Of a stretch of DNA of 48,195 nt, positions 28,167 through 37,831 are shown in pieces. How positions within the stretch are numbered: the stretch's first letter is position 1; each line of letters starts with the position of its first letter. Below the pieces are notes generated by a model that was not told the DNA's origin, did not search any database, and saw only the letters and a list, made by a program, of their open reading frames with translations. This DNA is from an uncultured Fidelibacterota bacterium (lineage in GTDB: Bacteria; Fidelibacterota; Marinisomatia; Marinisomatales; TCS55), in contig CAJVYU010000008.1 in the NCBI GenBank assembly GCA_913009735.1, positions 1 to 48,195 on the forward strand. Direction: 5' to 3'. A program made the position numbers and the translations under genes.

Positions 28167-29549
28167 CTACGAAGATCTGGTTTTTTTTAAGCTTAATTCG
28201 GAATATTCGGACATTTTCTGCTGTCCAATTACTTGCTTTTTTAATTGAAGGTATTTTAGATTCACTTTCTCGATAGCCAGCAAAAGCCCAGATGAAAGCC
28301 ATATCCCGGTCAAAACTTGATAAATATGATAATCCGGACTGGCGAGCAAAGAGACAAAAATAGCGATTAATCCCATACTCAGCCCAAAAGCCAGATCGGA
28401 AAAATAGGCCATCCCATTGCGAATAACCTTATAACTTCTTTTAAATAAAATAATAAAAAACAGGACTAAAAATAGTACAGCCGGGATTCCTGTCTCTGCC
28501 CCCATCAACAGCAAAGAATTATGCACCATTTGCCTTAAATTGTTTTGATCCATACCTGAATTTTTCGCTACATAAATATATTTATAGGAAACATGTTCAT
28601 AATTGGCCAAACCAACGCCAACCAAAGGATTGTGCAGCATCACATTTAAACCCACTTCGATAAGAGGCATTCTCGTCTCCGTAGATTTATCCCGGCCTGT
28701 CCCTTTTTGAAATTGGATTAGAATTGAAGGCGTGTATCTAAGCAGAAAGGCAAACGCAAAGAGAACACTCATAACCACCGCAATTTTATTCCGTGGCCGC
28801 CACTTTTTTCCAAATACAGAAGCCACAAGCATTAAAACGATTACTATAGCAAAAGCCAACCACGGACCTCTTGCAAAAGAGGCAAACAATCCGATAATCC
28901 CGGCAAGCAAAGCCGAATAATAGAGATATTTTCGATATTTTTCTTTAATTTTAGTGAAAACCGTTAGCCGAACTGCCAGAGGTAAGAGTAAAATAATATA
29001 ATTGCTGTAAAAACTCGGATGAGAAAATGTACCGGTTGAACGCCAACTACTCCACAAGGGCTCACCCAGAAACCATAAACCCAACGAACCGACTCTCCAT
29101 TCATATAATCCGAGTACTCCCTGAAACAATAAGCCGCCCATTAGTGCGATCAAAATAGCATCGATATCTTTTTTATTCTTGACCAACGAGTAGACGGTTA
29201 CAAAAATTAAATAAGCCCGAATATGTTTTGTAAGTTCGCTAAACGCATATCCGGACTCCTCTGCAAAGAAGGCTGAAATAAAAGCCAAAAAAAGAAATAA
29301 CAACGCCGGTAAACTAATATGGGGGATGTATAGCTTTAGCTTCTTTTGTTGGAGGCCGAAAAATAAAAGTGTCAGCAGGACAGTATCAACAAGCCATATC
29401 CCGTTGTAACGATAAATAATTATTCCGGTTTGGAATGGGAAAAAAAGGGCAAGAAGGAATAAGTAATAGCGTATCTTATTCTTAAAAATATTACCGCTTA
29501 AAATGATTATCAAAGAACCTATAAAAAAAAGAAGATCTTTAAAATCCAA
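28167..29549 (-). CDS. O-antigen ligase/polymerase-family membrane protein (Wzy/WaaL type)
   Basis: 460 residues with about 10-12 helices. The Wzy_C region has SFARGPWLAFAIVIVL and, after a long periplasmic loop (NPLVGVGLANYEHVS), MVHNSLLLMGAETGIPAVLF, whose Arg and His are typical of the family. The protein either polymerises flipped repeat units or ligates the chain to an acceptor; the sequence does not tell these apart, but the neighbouring Wzx favours polymerase. The start is a TTG at 29549 supported by AGGGAA six bases upstream, and it keeps the first helix intact. The charged C-terminal tail is cytoplasmic. Confidence 0.85.
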   Translation of the reverse strand: MDFKDLLFFIGSLIIILSGNIFKNKIRYYLFLLALFFPFQTGIIIYRYNGIWLVDTVLLTLLFFGLQQKKLKLYIPHISLPALLFLFLAFISAFFAEESGYAFSELTKHIRAYLIFVTVYSLVKNKKDIDAILIALMGGLLFQGVLGLYEWRVGSLGLWFLGEPLWSSWRSTGTFSHPSFYSNYIILLLPLAVRLTVFTKIKEKYRKYLYYSALLAGIIGLFASFARGPWLAFAIVIVLMLVASVFGKKWRPRNKIAVVMSVLFAFAFLLRYTPSILIQFQKGTGRDKSTETRMPLIEVGLNVMLHNPLVGVGLANYEHVSYKYIYVAKNSGMDQNNLRQMVHNSLLLMGAETGIPAVLFLVLFFIILFKRSYKVIRNGMAYFSDLAFGLSMGLIAIFVSLLASPDYHIYQVLTGIWLSSGLLLAIEKVNLKYLQLKKQVIGQQKMSEYSELSLKKTRSS

Positions 29550-29555
29550 TTTTGC

Positions 29556-29561
29556 TTCCCT
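29556..29561 (-). promoter_or_regulatory. ribosome binding site deciding a TTG start
   Basis: AGGGAA six bases before the TTG at 29549-29547 (minus strand). It supports the non-ATG start of the Wzy/WaaL-type gene. Confidence 0.6.
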
Positions 29562-29614
29562 AAAGTCGATAATTGTATTTTCAATACCGCTGTCTGTACA
29601 ATTTTTAACTTAAC

Positions 29615-30721
29615 TCAAATGAGATGCGATATTTTTTTAAACAAACTTTCATAGGAATCCGTCACACCTTCCCATGAATATTTTTTACGAACTCTTTCCA
29701 CGGCTTTTTCTCGGTAACTCTCTGCGGCTTCAGGATGTTCAAATAAATACTGCATTTTATTTGTTAGATCATCTTTAATTTTTGTTGAAAATAAGATTCC
29801 GGCATCTCCCAGGACTTCATAGTGTTCAGGCACATCATTGGCCAATACACAATTCCCAAATCCCATGGCTTCCAGCAAGGCTGGATGTGTACCTCCGACT
29901 TCCGTCGCCTGAATATAAAAATAGGCATTCGATTGCAATTCACGATAATGCCTGCCAAATACATAACCCGTGAAAATAATCCTTGGATCTTTGGTACTTT
30001 TTAATTTATCAATGTACTCCTGGCTGTAGGGCGCATCTCCGACAATAATGAGCTTTAAATCGGTCTTTACTTTTTCGAAGGCTTTTACCACGAGGTGAGC
30101 ATTATTTTCGGGTTCCAGGCGACTCACATATAGCGCATAGCCTTTGGGCCGAACGCCCAGTTTTTCCAGTATCTCTTTGGTGTCCTCTTTCCGCGTTGGC
30201 GCTCCGTAAGGAATAAAAGTCGAATCCTTTTTAAAACGATTTAAATAATATTCACGGATTCCTTCCGCATCGGAAACGATTGCATTGGGGAAAAAAGTGG
30301 CTAAAATTTCAGAAAATCGATAAAACCACTTTCCGGCTTTATTCCACTTTTTTCTTTTCCATTCCAATCCGTCTACATTCAACACAATTTTTTTCCCCCT
30401 GAATCTGGGGATAACAGAGAATAAACTATTGGCAGAATTGCAGATCAAAAGGACTCTATGATCTTTAAAGAGATCATATAAAACAGATAAAAACGTATGG
30501 AAAACGGTATCAAGATATTTGTGTTTGATTGTCGGCAATACTATGAGTTTGACACCTTTATATTCCAAATGATTCGAAGAATAATCATAGTTGGATGCCC
30601 GACAATAAACCGTTATTTCATGTCCCCTTTTCACAAGACGAGTTGAAAGTTCTTCTGCAAAAGTTTCAAAACCACCATAATTAGCAGGGATACCTCTTGT
30701 CCCCATAATGGCTATTTTCAT
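29615..30721 (-). CDS. DUF1972/GT4 glycosyltransferase (rhamnosyltransferase-like)
   Basis: 368 residues. The N-terminal half is a DUF1972 domain, recognised from MKIAIMGTRGIPANYGGFET and VNVDGLEWKRKKWNKAGKWF. The donor half has YVSRLEPENNAHLVVKAF, IVGDAPYSQEYID and GTHPALLEAMGFG. Known members transfer rhamnose or a similar deoxysugar early in surface-glycan assembly, but specificity varies. A 65-bp gap separates it from the ligase/polymerase gene, one of the larger gaps in the locus; I see no gene or convincing terminator there. Confidence 0.88.
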   Translation of the reverse strand: MKIAIMGTRGIPANYGGFETFAEELSTRLVKRGHEITVYCRASNYDYSSNHLEYKGVKLIVLPTIKHKYLDTVFHTFLSVLYDLFKDHRVLLICNSANSLFSVIPRFRGKKIVLNVDGLEWKRKKWNKAGKWFYRFSEILATFFPNAIVSDAEGIREYYLNRFKKDSTFIPYGAPTRKEDTKEILEKLGVRPKGYALYVSRLEPENNAHLVVKAFEKVKTDLKLIIVGDAPYSQEYIDKLKSTKDPRIIFTGYVFGRHYRELQSNAYFYIQATEVGGTHPALLEAMGFGNCVLANDVPEHYEVLGDAGILFSTKIKDDLTNKMQYLFEHPEAAESYREKAVERVRKKYSWEGVTDSYESLFKKISHLI

Positions 30722-30738
30722 TTCGTGTAATCCAATTG

Positions 30739-32010
30739 TTATAATCCATAATTCATTGATTCACCGTTCGCCCCTTTGAATAAACTCCCGGCAAGTTGAG
30801 CAATAATGACGGAAGCGAAAAGAATGATAAAGGCATCTATCGGCAACCTGTAACGTGTACTAGTCAGGAACAAAGAGTAACCCATCGCAAAAAATAGACT
30901 CGATAATGGGATTACACTGAGATACATAAATCGATTGCGCGTCTGCCAAAGCCCAATTAATGAAAGAAATAATAGAATACCATAAGAGAAAATACTAATC
31001 ATTTTATTTCTGGGCGACGTGTATTGATTATGGCTGATCGTTTTCGGATAAATCCGCCAGAAATTTATAAACTTTTTAATATAAAGAATAATAAATTTCT
31101 TCGGATGCGAAGTAATGAATTTAATGGCTTCTTTTCGATATATTTGATCCTGCTCATTGATCGATTTGCCTTTTAATAATTGAACAAGTTCCGGAGGAAT
31201 ATCATTTGGTCCTAACCGACTAAATCCATCAAAATATTCGTTGTTACCCTGCCACAACGCATGTCCGCTTTCCGAAGTCACCAAAATAAATTTTCCCATT
31301 TTTTTTGTATTTGAATAAGACCAGGGGAAGACTGTCATCCCAAATGCTAAAAACACCAATAGAAGCAAGCCAATCTTTCCCAGAAATGTTTTTTTTAACA
31401 TTATGTATAACCATAGAAAAAAAACAGGAAACATAAATATAATTGTCGGGATGACAAGCGTTTCGATTCCCATCAAAATTCCGGATACTAAACTATATCC
31501 CCATTGTCCGGTTTCAGCCATTTTATAAAGAAAAATAAAAAGAATCAAAAGAAAAAACAAAAATAATACGATTGGAAAGAGTGTCCCTACGGAAAAAATA
31601 TAAAACGGATAAAAAGACATAATGACGGCTGATGTTAATCCGACTCCAAATGAAAACAGATAATTTCCTAAAATAAACAAAAAAATGCAAGATAGCGCAC
31701 CAAGCAGCGCTTCGGCAATTCTGACGGCAATAATTGATTCACCGAATAGTTTATAAATTCCAAAAATAAAAAAAGGTTCACCCGGCGCAAATTCAACAGA
31801 TCCATACGTACCATTTTTAAGCAGATTTTCAGCTTTTTCATTATACTTTATTTCGTCATACCACACCAATTTGGAGGGAATAAACGCCACATACAGCAGC
31901 CTTATAGAAAGGCTGAGCAAAAAAACAAACAAAAAGGCCTGAATCTTATTATGTTTGAGATAATCAAAAATAGTCTTAAATTTAAGAAGGATTTTTCTTT
32001 TTTTCGTCAT
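30739..32010 (-). CDS. GT39/PMT_2-like GT-C membrane glycosyltransferase
   Basis: About 423 residues from the ATG at 32010, with about 9-11 helices. The first periplasmic loop carries the acidic WYDEIKYN motif (Asp52-Glu53), the catalytic hallmark of GT-C enzymes that use polyprenyl-phosphate sugars; APGEPFFIFGIYKLFG and GHALWQGNNEYFDGF are further family-like stretches. It would transfer a sugar from a polyprenyl phosphate to an acceptor on the periplasmic face. A GTG at 32043 would lengthen it by 11 residues and deepen the overlap with DUF2304; I prefer the ATG, which still overlaps by 29 bp. DUF2304 and a GT2 enzyme precede it, a likely functional trio. Confidence 0.85.
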   Translation of the reverse strand: MTKKRKILLKFKTIFDYLKHNKIQAFLFVFLLSLSIRLLYVAFIPSKLVWYDEIKYNEKAENLLKNGTYGSVEFAPGEPFFIFGIYKLFGESIIAVRIAEALLGALSCIFLFILGNYLFSFGVGLTSAVIMSFYPFYIFSVGTLFPIVLFLFFLLILFIFLYKMAETGQWGYSLVSGILMGIETLVIPTIIFMFPVFFLWLYIMLKKTFLGKIGLLLLVFLAFGMTVFPWSYSNTKKMGKFILVTSESGHALWQGNNEYFDGFSRLGPNDIPPELVQLLKGKSINEQDQIYRKEAIKFITSHPKKFIILYIKKFINFWRIYPKTISHNQYTSPRNKMISIFSYGILLFLSLIGLWQTRNRFMYLSVIPLSSLFFAMGYSLFLTSTRYRLPIDAFIILFASVIIAQLAGSLFKGANGESMNYGL

Positions 32011-32353
32011 CTTCCAGTTGCTGTAGTTTATTTTTAAGCACACCCAAATCCTGAGCCAATATTTTGTTTTGCTCAGTTAATTTTGAAATTACAATTGAAT
32101 AATGAAACAAAATCAACAAAATACCTAAAATAGACAGCAGGAAAATAAAGGCAGGTTCATAAAAAATTCCCAACATTTGAGCCAATTTATCGATATAGTT
32201 ACTAAATATGGGGACTATTATCAAGATTATTCCGATCAGAATCCAAAAAACGGCATATTCTTCCTTAATATATTTTCGTTTGATAAAATTAATAAGAATT
32301 AATAAGATAGAAAAAGTGATGAGAACGATTACAATTTTTAATTTAATACTCAT
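31982..32353 (-). CDS. DUF2304 small membrane protein
   Basis: 123 residues with three hydrophobic segments (about 5-23, 34-50 and 68-88) and a C-terminal coiled-coil-like tail (KLTEQNKILAQDLGVLKNKL, then acidic and lysine-rich). EEYAVFWILIGIILIIVPIF is typical of DUF2304. Family members are usually encoded next to a GT2 polyprenyl-phosphate glycosyltransferase, as here, where it overlaps the GT2 gene by 11 bp and the GT-C gene at its other end. A role as a membrane partner of the GT2 enzyme is an inference from this association. Confidence 0.85.
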   Translation of the reverse strand: MSIKLKIVIVLITFSILLILINFIKRKYIKEEYAVFWILIGIILIIVPIFSNYIDKLAQMLGIFYEPAFIFLLSILGILLILFHYSIVISKLTEQNKILAQDLGVLKNKLQQLEDDEKKKNPS

Positions 32354-33110
32354 TTTTAACCTTTTTAATCGTTTTCTTTCTAAGCATTAAGATAAATAAT
32401 GAAAGAAACATTTTGTATATATAGTAAATAATGCTTAAGGAATTATGCATGGATGTTCCGAATTTCCGCTCTCTCATCACAACGGGTATTTCCAGCACAC
32501 GAAAACCCGCAAAATTTAGCAGCGCTATTGTATCTGCATCCGGATAATCCGAAGGGTAATTATCCCGGCTAAAAAACATCAGTGCTTTTCTATTTAAGGC
32601 TTGAAACCCGGAGGTGGGATCCGTATATTTTTTGCCTGTTATTTTGTTCACAATATTTGAGAACAATTTAATTCCGATTTTTTTTGTGAACGGCAATTTA
32701 AAGCTTTGATTATTACCCGTATAAAATCTGGATCCAATCACGACATCCGAATCTCCGTTTTCAATGGGCTTGATCAATTCTTTCACATATTTGGGATCAT
32801 GCTGTCCATCACCGTCTAATAACACGCCAATGGCGTAGTCATTTTCAGTCGCATATTTGAATCCGGTCTGAACGGCTCCGCCATACCCCAGATTAAAGGG
32901 CAGATCGATGACCTGAACATTCATTTTTCTTGCCAGATTGCCTGTCCGGTCCGTCGAACAATCATTAACCACAAGAATGCCGCAATTCGGATTATAATGT
33001 CGCACTTCTCGAATAACATTGGCTATATTAAGTTCTTCATTGTGTGCAGGAATTATGATAAGGGTTTTGACTATTTCTGAATCACTATTTTCTTTTTTTA
33101 AGGCATTCAT
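32343..33110 (-). CDS. GT2 polyprenyl-phosphate glycosyltransferase (DPM1-like, soluble)
   Basis: About 255 residues from the ATG at 33110 (a TTG four codons upstream is possible). GT-A fold: IIIPAHNEELNIANVI, VVNDCSTDRTG, the DxD motif in LLDGDGQHDP (Asp99 and Asp101), VVIGSRF and DPTSGFQALNRKAL. It has no C-terminal transmembrane pair, unlike the other GT2 enzymes of the locus, which fits a need for DUF2304 as membrane partner. It would make a polyprenyl-phosphate sugar used by the GT-C enzymes. It overlaps DUF2304 by 11 bp. Confidence 0.88.
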   Translation of the reverse strand: MNALKKENSDSEIVKTLIIIPAHNEELNIANVIREVRHYNPNCGILVVNDCSTDRTGNLARKMNVQVIDLPFNLGYGGAVQTGFKYATENDYAIGVLLDGDGQHDPKYVKELIKPIENGDSDVVIGSRFYTGNNQSFKLPFTKKIGIKLFSNIVNKITGKKYTDPTSGFQALNRKALMFFSRDNYPSDYPDADTIALLNFAGFRVLEIPVVMRERKFGTSMHNSLSIIYYIYKMFLSLFILMLRKKTIKKVKNEY

Positions 33111-33151
33111 GCGGGTTTTCAATTTCTATTGTTGTTTTGCTGTTTTTTCAA

Positions 33152-34642
33152 TCAGTCGGTAGAATTCTTTTTATAGGCAGAATTTCGATATAATAAAAAT
33201 GGTTTTAGTTTTTTAATCAACATCACGGGCGCTGCATTGAATTGGTTGTAAATCATTGTTGACCAGGATATTGGACCCCGTCTTGGAATAAGCCCTGTTG
33301 AATATTGGACAATAAACAAGCCGTTCCAGACAATAAATAAGCAGACTATACCGACCAAAATAATGGGTTTTATTTTAGTCCAGAATAGACTTAAAAGAGA
33401 CGCCAACCCAAAGATATAGATCACAGTACCCTGGATTAAATAACGATCGCCAAATGACATTCCCCCCTTTTTTAAACAACTGGTCACATAAACAAGCAAG
33501 AAAATACCTAAAAAAAGTAATAAATTTATTGTTTTTTTTCGCCGAAAAGAAATCAGTAACCCCAGTATTGAAATAAAAAGAATTGGCGTCCAGGTAAAAA
33601 TCCCGTAGGATGAGCCAATTAATGTATCATAAAGATGAGGATGACCCAAAAATTTCAAAAAAGACAAAATTCCCGATCCTTGGGAAACTCCGGCTTCGGC
33701 AATTTTCAGTCCGCCATATTTTTGTATCAAACTTAGTTGAACTAATTTTTCAAATTCCGTATAAGGATTTAAAAAAAACTTTCCAAAAACCTGTTTCCAG
33801 ACAATCATTTGGGGAATAAAGGCAATAATTGAAAACAATGCATAGGTGGATTGACAAAAAATAATCTGTTTTATTTTTAAAGAATTTTTATTTTTGAAAT
33901 ATTTTATAAAGATAATCAGAAGGTCAATCTCCGGCAAGACTAAAAATACGACATTCTCCAGCCTGACCAGCATCGTTAGCCCCCCTAATAAACCAAGAAA
34001 AATCCAATGCAGCATTTTAGGCGGGGAAGTTGAACGGATTGAAATCCAATAGAATAAAAACAGTGCCACAACGAAAAGCGAATTGGCGTGGGGCATCGAT
34101 GGATAAAGGAACATATAGACAGGCAGCGAACTCGCAAACCAAATTCCAATAGTTGCAAGCAAAGCAATGGTGGGTCTAAAAAACTTTTTAGCAATTAGAT
34201 AACTTAAAATTAACCCTATAAAGGCATAAAGAGCCGAACCAAATGAAACCAGATAAATATAATATTTTGAATATCCATTAACGGGAATATTTGCCCCTAT
34301 GGCATTCGCAATTAACGTTATGATATGGCCAATCAGGAAAAACGGAAACCATAACAGGGCACTGCCTATCGGATATTTATTGGCTTGAACGCCAGTTTTT
34401 GTATTCACCAAATATAAATCTTCACCAAAACCTTTCCATCCATACTCTTTTTGAAATTCCAGGCCATAATGCACAAACTCATTCCGGGAATTCAAATTGC
34501 CATCCATAAAAATAGAATGTACCCAGGCGAATTCGCCCACACCATCACTGTAAATCCAGGGCGTTAAAGCGAAAGGAGTAACGAATAAAAAGATCATAAT
34601 TAAAATAATAATGTTTTTGTCAATACGTTTAAAAATTCTCAT
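33152..34642 (-). CDS. GT-C-like multi-pass membrane protein
   Basis: 496 residues, about 10-12 helices. The first extracytoplasmic loop has the acidic IYSDGVGEFAWVHSIFMDG, placed like the catalytic Asp loop of GT-C transferases, and KYPIGSALLWFPFFLIGH and MLYPSMPHANSL-like stretches (MFLYPSMPHANSLF) follow. Family assignment is by topology and loop acidity only; I do not recognise a named domain. It is flanked by the GT2 gene (41-bp gap) and the DUF2079 gene (17-bp gap) and probably acts as a periplasmic-face sugar transferase using a polyprenyl-phosphate donor. Confidence 0.75.
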   Translation of the reverse strand: MRIFKRIDKNIIILIMIFLFVTPFALTPWIYSDGVGEFAWVHSIFMDGNLNSRNEFVHYGLEFQKEYGWKGFGEDLYLVNTKTGVQANKYPIGSALLWFPFFLIGHIITLIANAIGANIPVNGYSKYYIYLVSFGSALYAFIGLILSYLIAKKFFRPTIALLATIGIWFASSLPVYMFLYPSMPHANSLFVVALFLFYWISIRSTSPPKMLHWIFLGLLGGLTMLVRLENVVFLVLPEIDLLIIFIKYFKNKNSLKIKQIIFCQSTYALFSIIAFIPQMIVWKQVFGKFFLNPYTEFEKLVQLSLIQKYGGLKIAEAGVSQGSGILSFLKFLGHPHLYDTLIGSSYGIFTWTPILFISILGLLISFRRKKTINLLLFLGIFLLVYVTSCLKKGGMSFGDRYLIQGTVIYIFGLASLLSLFWTKIKPIILVGIVCLFIVWNGLFIVQYSTGLIPRRGPISWSTMIYNQFNAAPVMLIKKLKPFLLYRNSAYKKNSTD

Positions 34643-34659
34643 AGGATTATTCTTTAAAA

Positions 34660-36645
34660 TTAATGGGTTATTTTGTTAAGCGTATCCGGATCGAATGCGT
34701 GAACTGTAAATAATGGAGTCGCCAACTTCTCTGGATTAGTTAGGACTTCTGTTTTGTTTTCTTCGATCAATAACGAGATGGAATACTTTTTTAATCCTCT
34801 GTTTTGAGGTAATTTTAAATAAACTTCATCCCGAATAACCTGTCCCTCCGGCCATTTATTGGTTGGATACAGGCCTAAGGTCGGATAACTGAAGTCATTT
34901 AAAATCGATTTTTGATTATTTACAAAATATATAAATTGATAATATTTGTCAATTCGTTTGTTTACTTTCCAATAAATAGAGGCATGCAGAATATCATTAT
35001 TTTTGCCGACTGTAAACACATTTGAATATCCCAGGAATTCAAAATCATTATGCACGATTTTTGGACTGTTTCGGGTCATTTGATCCAAAGATTGTGAAGC
35101 TACAAACAAAATGTTCAATCCTTTCTGATAATTGGCTCCTTTCTTAAAGACAGTTATACCATTTTTAAAATAGATCAGCCCATAATTTTGATTTTTTAAG
35201 ATCGCATAAGAGTATCTGTTCAAAGGTAAAACTGACGGGAAACTGTATCCGCCCGGGGAAGTCAAACGAACCACTTTAGAATAAAAATTATAAAGCACAT
35301 AATCCGCATCGTCAAAATGATCCGGAAAAGAATATAGTTTTAATCTCATTGCAGCATGCGTTCCCAAATAAATATCGGCACTTAGCGAAGATTCCGGTGG
35401 TATTTTTTGAATGGCCTCTTCAATAATTCTCGTCCGGAGGCTTGTCTTTTGAGTAACGGCACTAAAAATATTGGATTTAAATATAAATGAAAAGGCTGTT
35501 AAAAATAAAATTATCGACGGTAAAATATAAACTAAAAATTTCAGGCTGTTTTTTCCGGATGCCCGTTTATTAAAATGACCTTGAATAAAATGCAAAACAT
35601 TTTTGCTCCCGTAAATCGCAGAGATAAAAACAAACGGGATTATAGTGGCTGTGTACTGTGTATCGATGCTTTTGGCAGGTGCCCAATCACTTAACAAATT
35701 AATTGCAAAAGTCGGGAAAGCCAATAGTATTGTCGACGGACTAAAAAAACTTGAAAAGCCAACCGGGGCGAATATTTTTATAATATATTTAAGATTCTCT
35801 GCAGAACTTATGTATCTTAACGTATCGATCGGGTTTTTAAGAATTGCAAAAATCAATCCAAAAAAACTATTGCTTCCAAAATGAGACCAATGATTCCCCT
35901 GTGTTACAGGCATTTTAATCGGAGGCATCCCTAACAATTGCCGAATCGTTAGTATTTTTAAATACAAGAAAAAGTAAGAAGCACTAACCACACAAAGAGT
36001 GATACCTATTTTGCGATTTTTCTGAATAATAATAGAATACAGGCCGAACATAAAAAGGATTAGTGCGACATCCTCTCGACAGCTTAAAGCCAGTAATCCG
36101 AATAGGGCAAAAATACCATATTTACGTTTTTGCAAAAAGTAAAATGCAAAAAGCAACAAACTTATTGAAAAAACAATTCCGTGAACATCCGCTAAATTCG
36201 AATTCCCCAGTGCCGGATAAAGCAGATAACTCAAACCGAAAATTAAACCTACTATCCTGTTTTTGAATTTATCTCGTGCCAGCCAATAGACAGGTAAGAC
36301 TCCCAGAGAAATAACGAAGCTTTGAATAATTAAGATTGTATTGACCGAGGGGAATATCCGAAAGATCAAAGCTAGGGGGATATATATAAATTCCCAATGG
36401 GCCACCCAAACCCGGGAAATGGGATATCCCATATTCACACTATCAAATAAAATTCTCCCATGGGCCGTATTCCAGATTGTTTGAATCATGATGCCCATGT
36501 CATAAATATCACATTTAAAATTATTAAACCTGATAATCGATGCAAAACTGAAAAAGAATGTATAAGAAAGCATAAAAATGATAATCACTGAGGGTATCAT
36601 CCAGCGTCTGCCAGACCGATTGGTTAATAGAAAATCATTTTTCAT
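34660..36645 (-). CDS. DUF2079 membrane protein with C-terminal beta-sandwich
   Basis: 661 residues. The N-terminal two thirds is a DUF2079 GT-C-like region with about 10 helices; CDIYDMGIMIQTIWNTAHG and LLYPALGNSNLADVHGI are characteristic. After the last helix comes a soluble part, and the final 140 residues or so (about 520-655) look like a beta-sandwich (ILHASIYWKVNKRIDKYYQF, GLYPTNKWPEGQVI, LKLPQNRGLKKY) of the type found behind some membrane glycosyltransferases. It probably acts on the periplasmic face. The substrate is unknown and the beta domain may bind the glycan, which is inference. Confidence 0.8.
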   Translation of the reverse strand: MKNDFLLTNRSGRRWMIPSVIIIFMLSYTFFFSFASIIRFNNFKCDIYDMGIMIQTIWNTAHGRILFDSVNMGYPISRVWVAHWEFIYIPLALIFRIFPSVNTILIIQSFVISLGVLPVYWLARDKFKNRIVGLIFGLSYLLYPALGNSNLADVHGIVFSISLLLFAFYFLQKRKYGIFALFGLLALSCREDVALILFMFGLYSIIIQKNRKIGITLCVVSASYFFLYLKILTIRQLLGMPPIKMPVTQGNHWSHFGSNSFFGLIFAILKNPIDTLRYISSAENLKYIIKIFAPVGFSSFFSPSTILLAFPTFAINLLSDWAPAKSIDTQYTATIIPFVFISAIYGSKNVLHFIQGHFNKRASGKNSLKFLVYILPSIILFLTAFSFIFKSNIFSAVTQKTSLRTRIIEEAIQKIPPESSLSADIYLGTHAAMRLKLYSFPDHFDDADYVLYNFYSKVVRLTSPGGYSFPSVLPLNRYSYAILKNQNYGLIYFKNGITVFKKGANYQKGLNILFVASQSLDQMTRNSPKIVHNDFEFLGYSNVFTVGKNNDILHASIYWKVNKRIDKYYQFIYFVNNQKSILNDFSYPTLGLYPTNKWPEGQVIRDEVYLKLPQNRGLKKYSISLLIEENKTEVLTNPEKLATPLFTVHAFDPDTLNKITH

Positions 36646-36655
36646 AAATTAAACC

Positions 36656-37786
36656 TCAAGCTGCCAACAATTCTTTATAAACGGCCAAATATTGTGTTGC
36701 CGTTTTTTCCCAGGAAAATTTATTCAAGCGTTTTAAACCTCTTTTTTTCAAATCCGACATTAATACAGGATTGCTCAAAACCTTTATCATGGCATCGGTT
36801 ATACTGTCCACAGAATAAGGATTTACCAATATGGCGCTTTCGCCGACCACTTCAGGCAGGGAAGAACAGTTTGAAGTGATCACGGGGATGCCGCAAGCCA
36901 TCGCCTCTAACGGAGGAAGTCCGAAACCTTCATAAATGGACGGATAAACAAATAATTCGGCTAAATTATAAAGAACGGGCAAATGTTCTTGTGGTACAGG
37001 CCCGGTGAAGATGACATCATCTTTAAGTTGAGATCCATTTGGAGCATTTAAAACTTCGTGCGTCAGCCAGGCTTTTCTACCCACAATCACTAATTTATGG
37101 GAGAATTTACTCTCCCTCTTTAATCTCATAAATGCCTCCAGGAGGCGCCCTATATTTTTCCCGGGCTGAATGGAACCCACATTTAAAATGAATTTTTCCG
37201 GAAGACGATATAACGCTCTGATTCTGCGTTTTAATTCTTCATTTTGAAGAACTTTAAATTCTTCCGACACCGCCAGAGGAATCACTCTTATTCTCTTTGG
37301 ATTGACACCCAAAATACGGGTTATGTCGTTACGTGAATTGTTCGACACAGTCACGATCAATTTCGATTTTCGCGCCGCATATTTCATATACTTCTGCTGG
37401 TAAATTCTATGGAATAATTGCTGGGTTTCCGGAGTCGTAAATGGAATCAGATCATGAATGGTGACTACAAAATGGGAAGGCTGTATGATGGATATCATAT
37501 TATTGGTGTAGTGCATCAAATCGATTTTCATTTTTTTCATGTATTTCGGAAGCAAATAATGAGGAAACACAAATTGATCCCAAAAATGATGAAGTGAAGG
37601 AGAGGGACATGAAAATACAACTTGATCGATGTTATTAAGTGCTTTAAGTTCCGGATAAAACGTGTTGGAAAAAACAATATAGGTATTTTCTCTATCAATG
37701 ACCGATAATTTTTTAAGCACATTTTTTGTTACGGTTCGAGACCCGCCAGGCTTATGGCCCCAATTAATTTCAACGCCTATTCGCAT
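36656..37786 (-). CDS. GT4 family glycosyltransferase (mannosyltransferase-like)
   Basis: 376 residues, GT-B fold. [19 protein letters not shown] at the start, [15 protein letters not shown] in the acceptor half, [28 protein letters not shown] and the complete E-x7-E motif in [19 protein letters not shown]. The pattern is closest to the WbdB/MtfB-type mannosyltransferases, but donor specificity cannot be read from sequence. It lies 10 bp before the DUF2079 gene and is probably cotranscribed with it. Confidence 0.9.
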   Translation of the reverse strand: MRIGVEINWGHKPGGSRTVTKNVLKKLSVIDRENTYIVFSNTFYPELKALNNIDQVVFSCPSPSLHHFWDQFVFPHYLLPKYMKKMKIDLMHYTNNMISIIQPSHFVVTIHDLIPFTTPETQQLFHRIYQQKYMKYAARKSKLIVTVSNNSRNDITRILGVNPKRIRVIPLAVSEEFKVLQNEELKRRIRALYRLPEKFILNVGSIQPGKNIGRLLEAFMRLKRESKFSHKLVIVGRKAWLTHEVLNAPNGSQLKDDVIFTGPVPQEHLPVLYNLAELFVYPSIYEGFGLPPLEAMACGIPVITSNCSSLPEVVGESAILVNPYSVDSITDAMIKVLSNPVLMSDLKKRGLKRLNKFSWEKTATQYLAVYKELLAA

Positions 37787-37831
37787 GCATGCAGTCTATA
37801 AAAAAATCATCATTCAGTACTTTTGGAAAAT

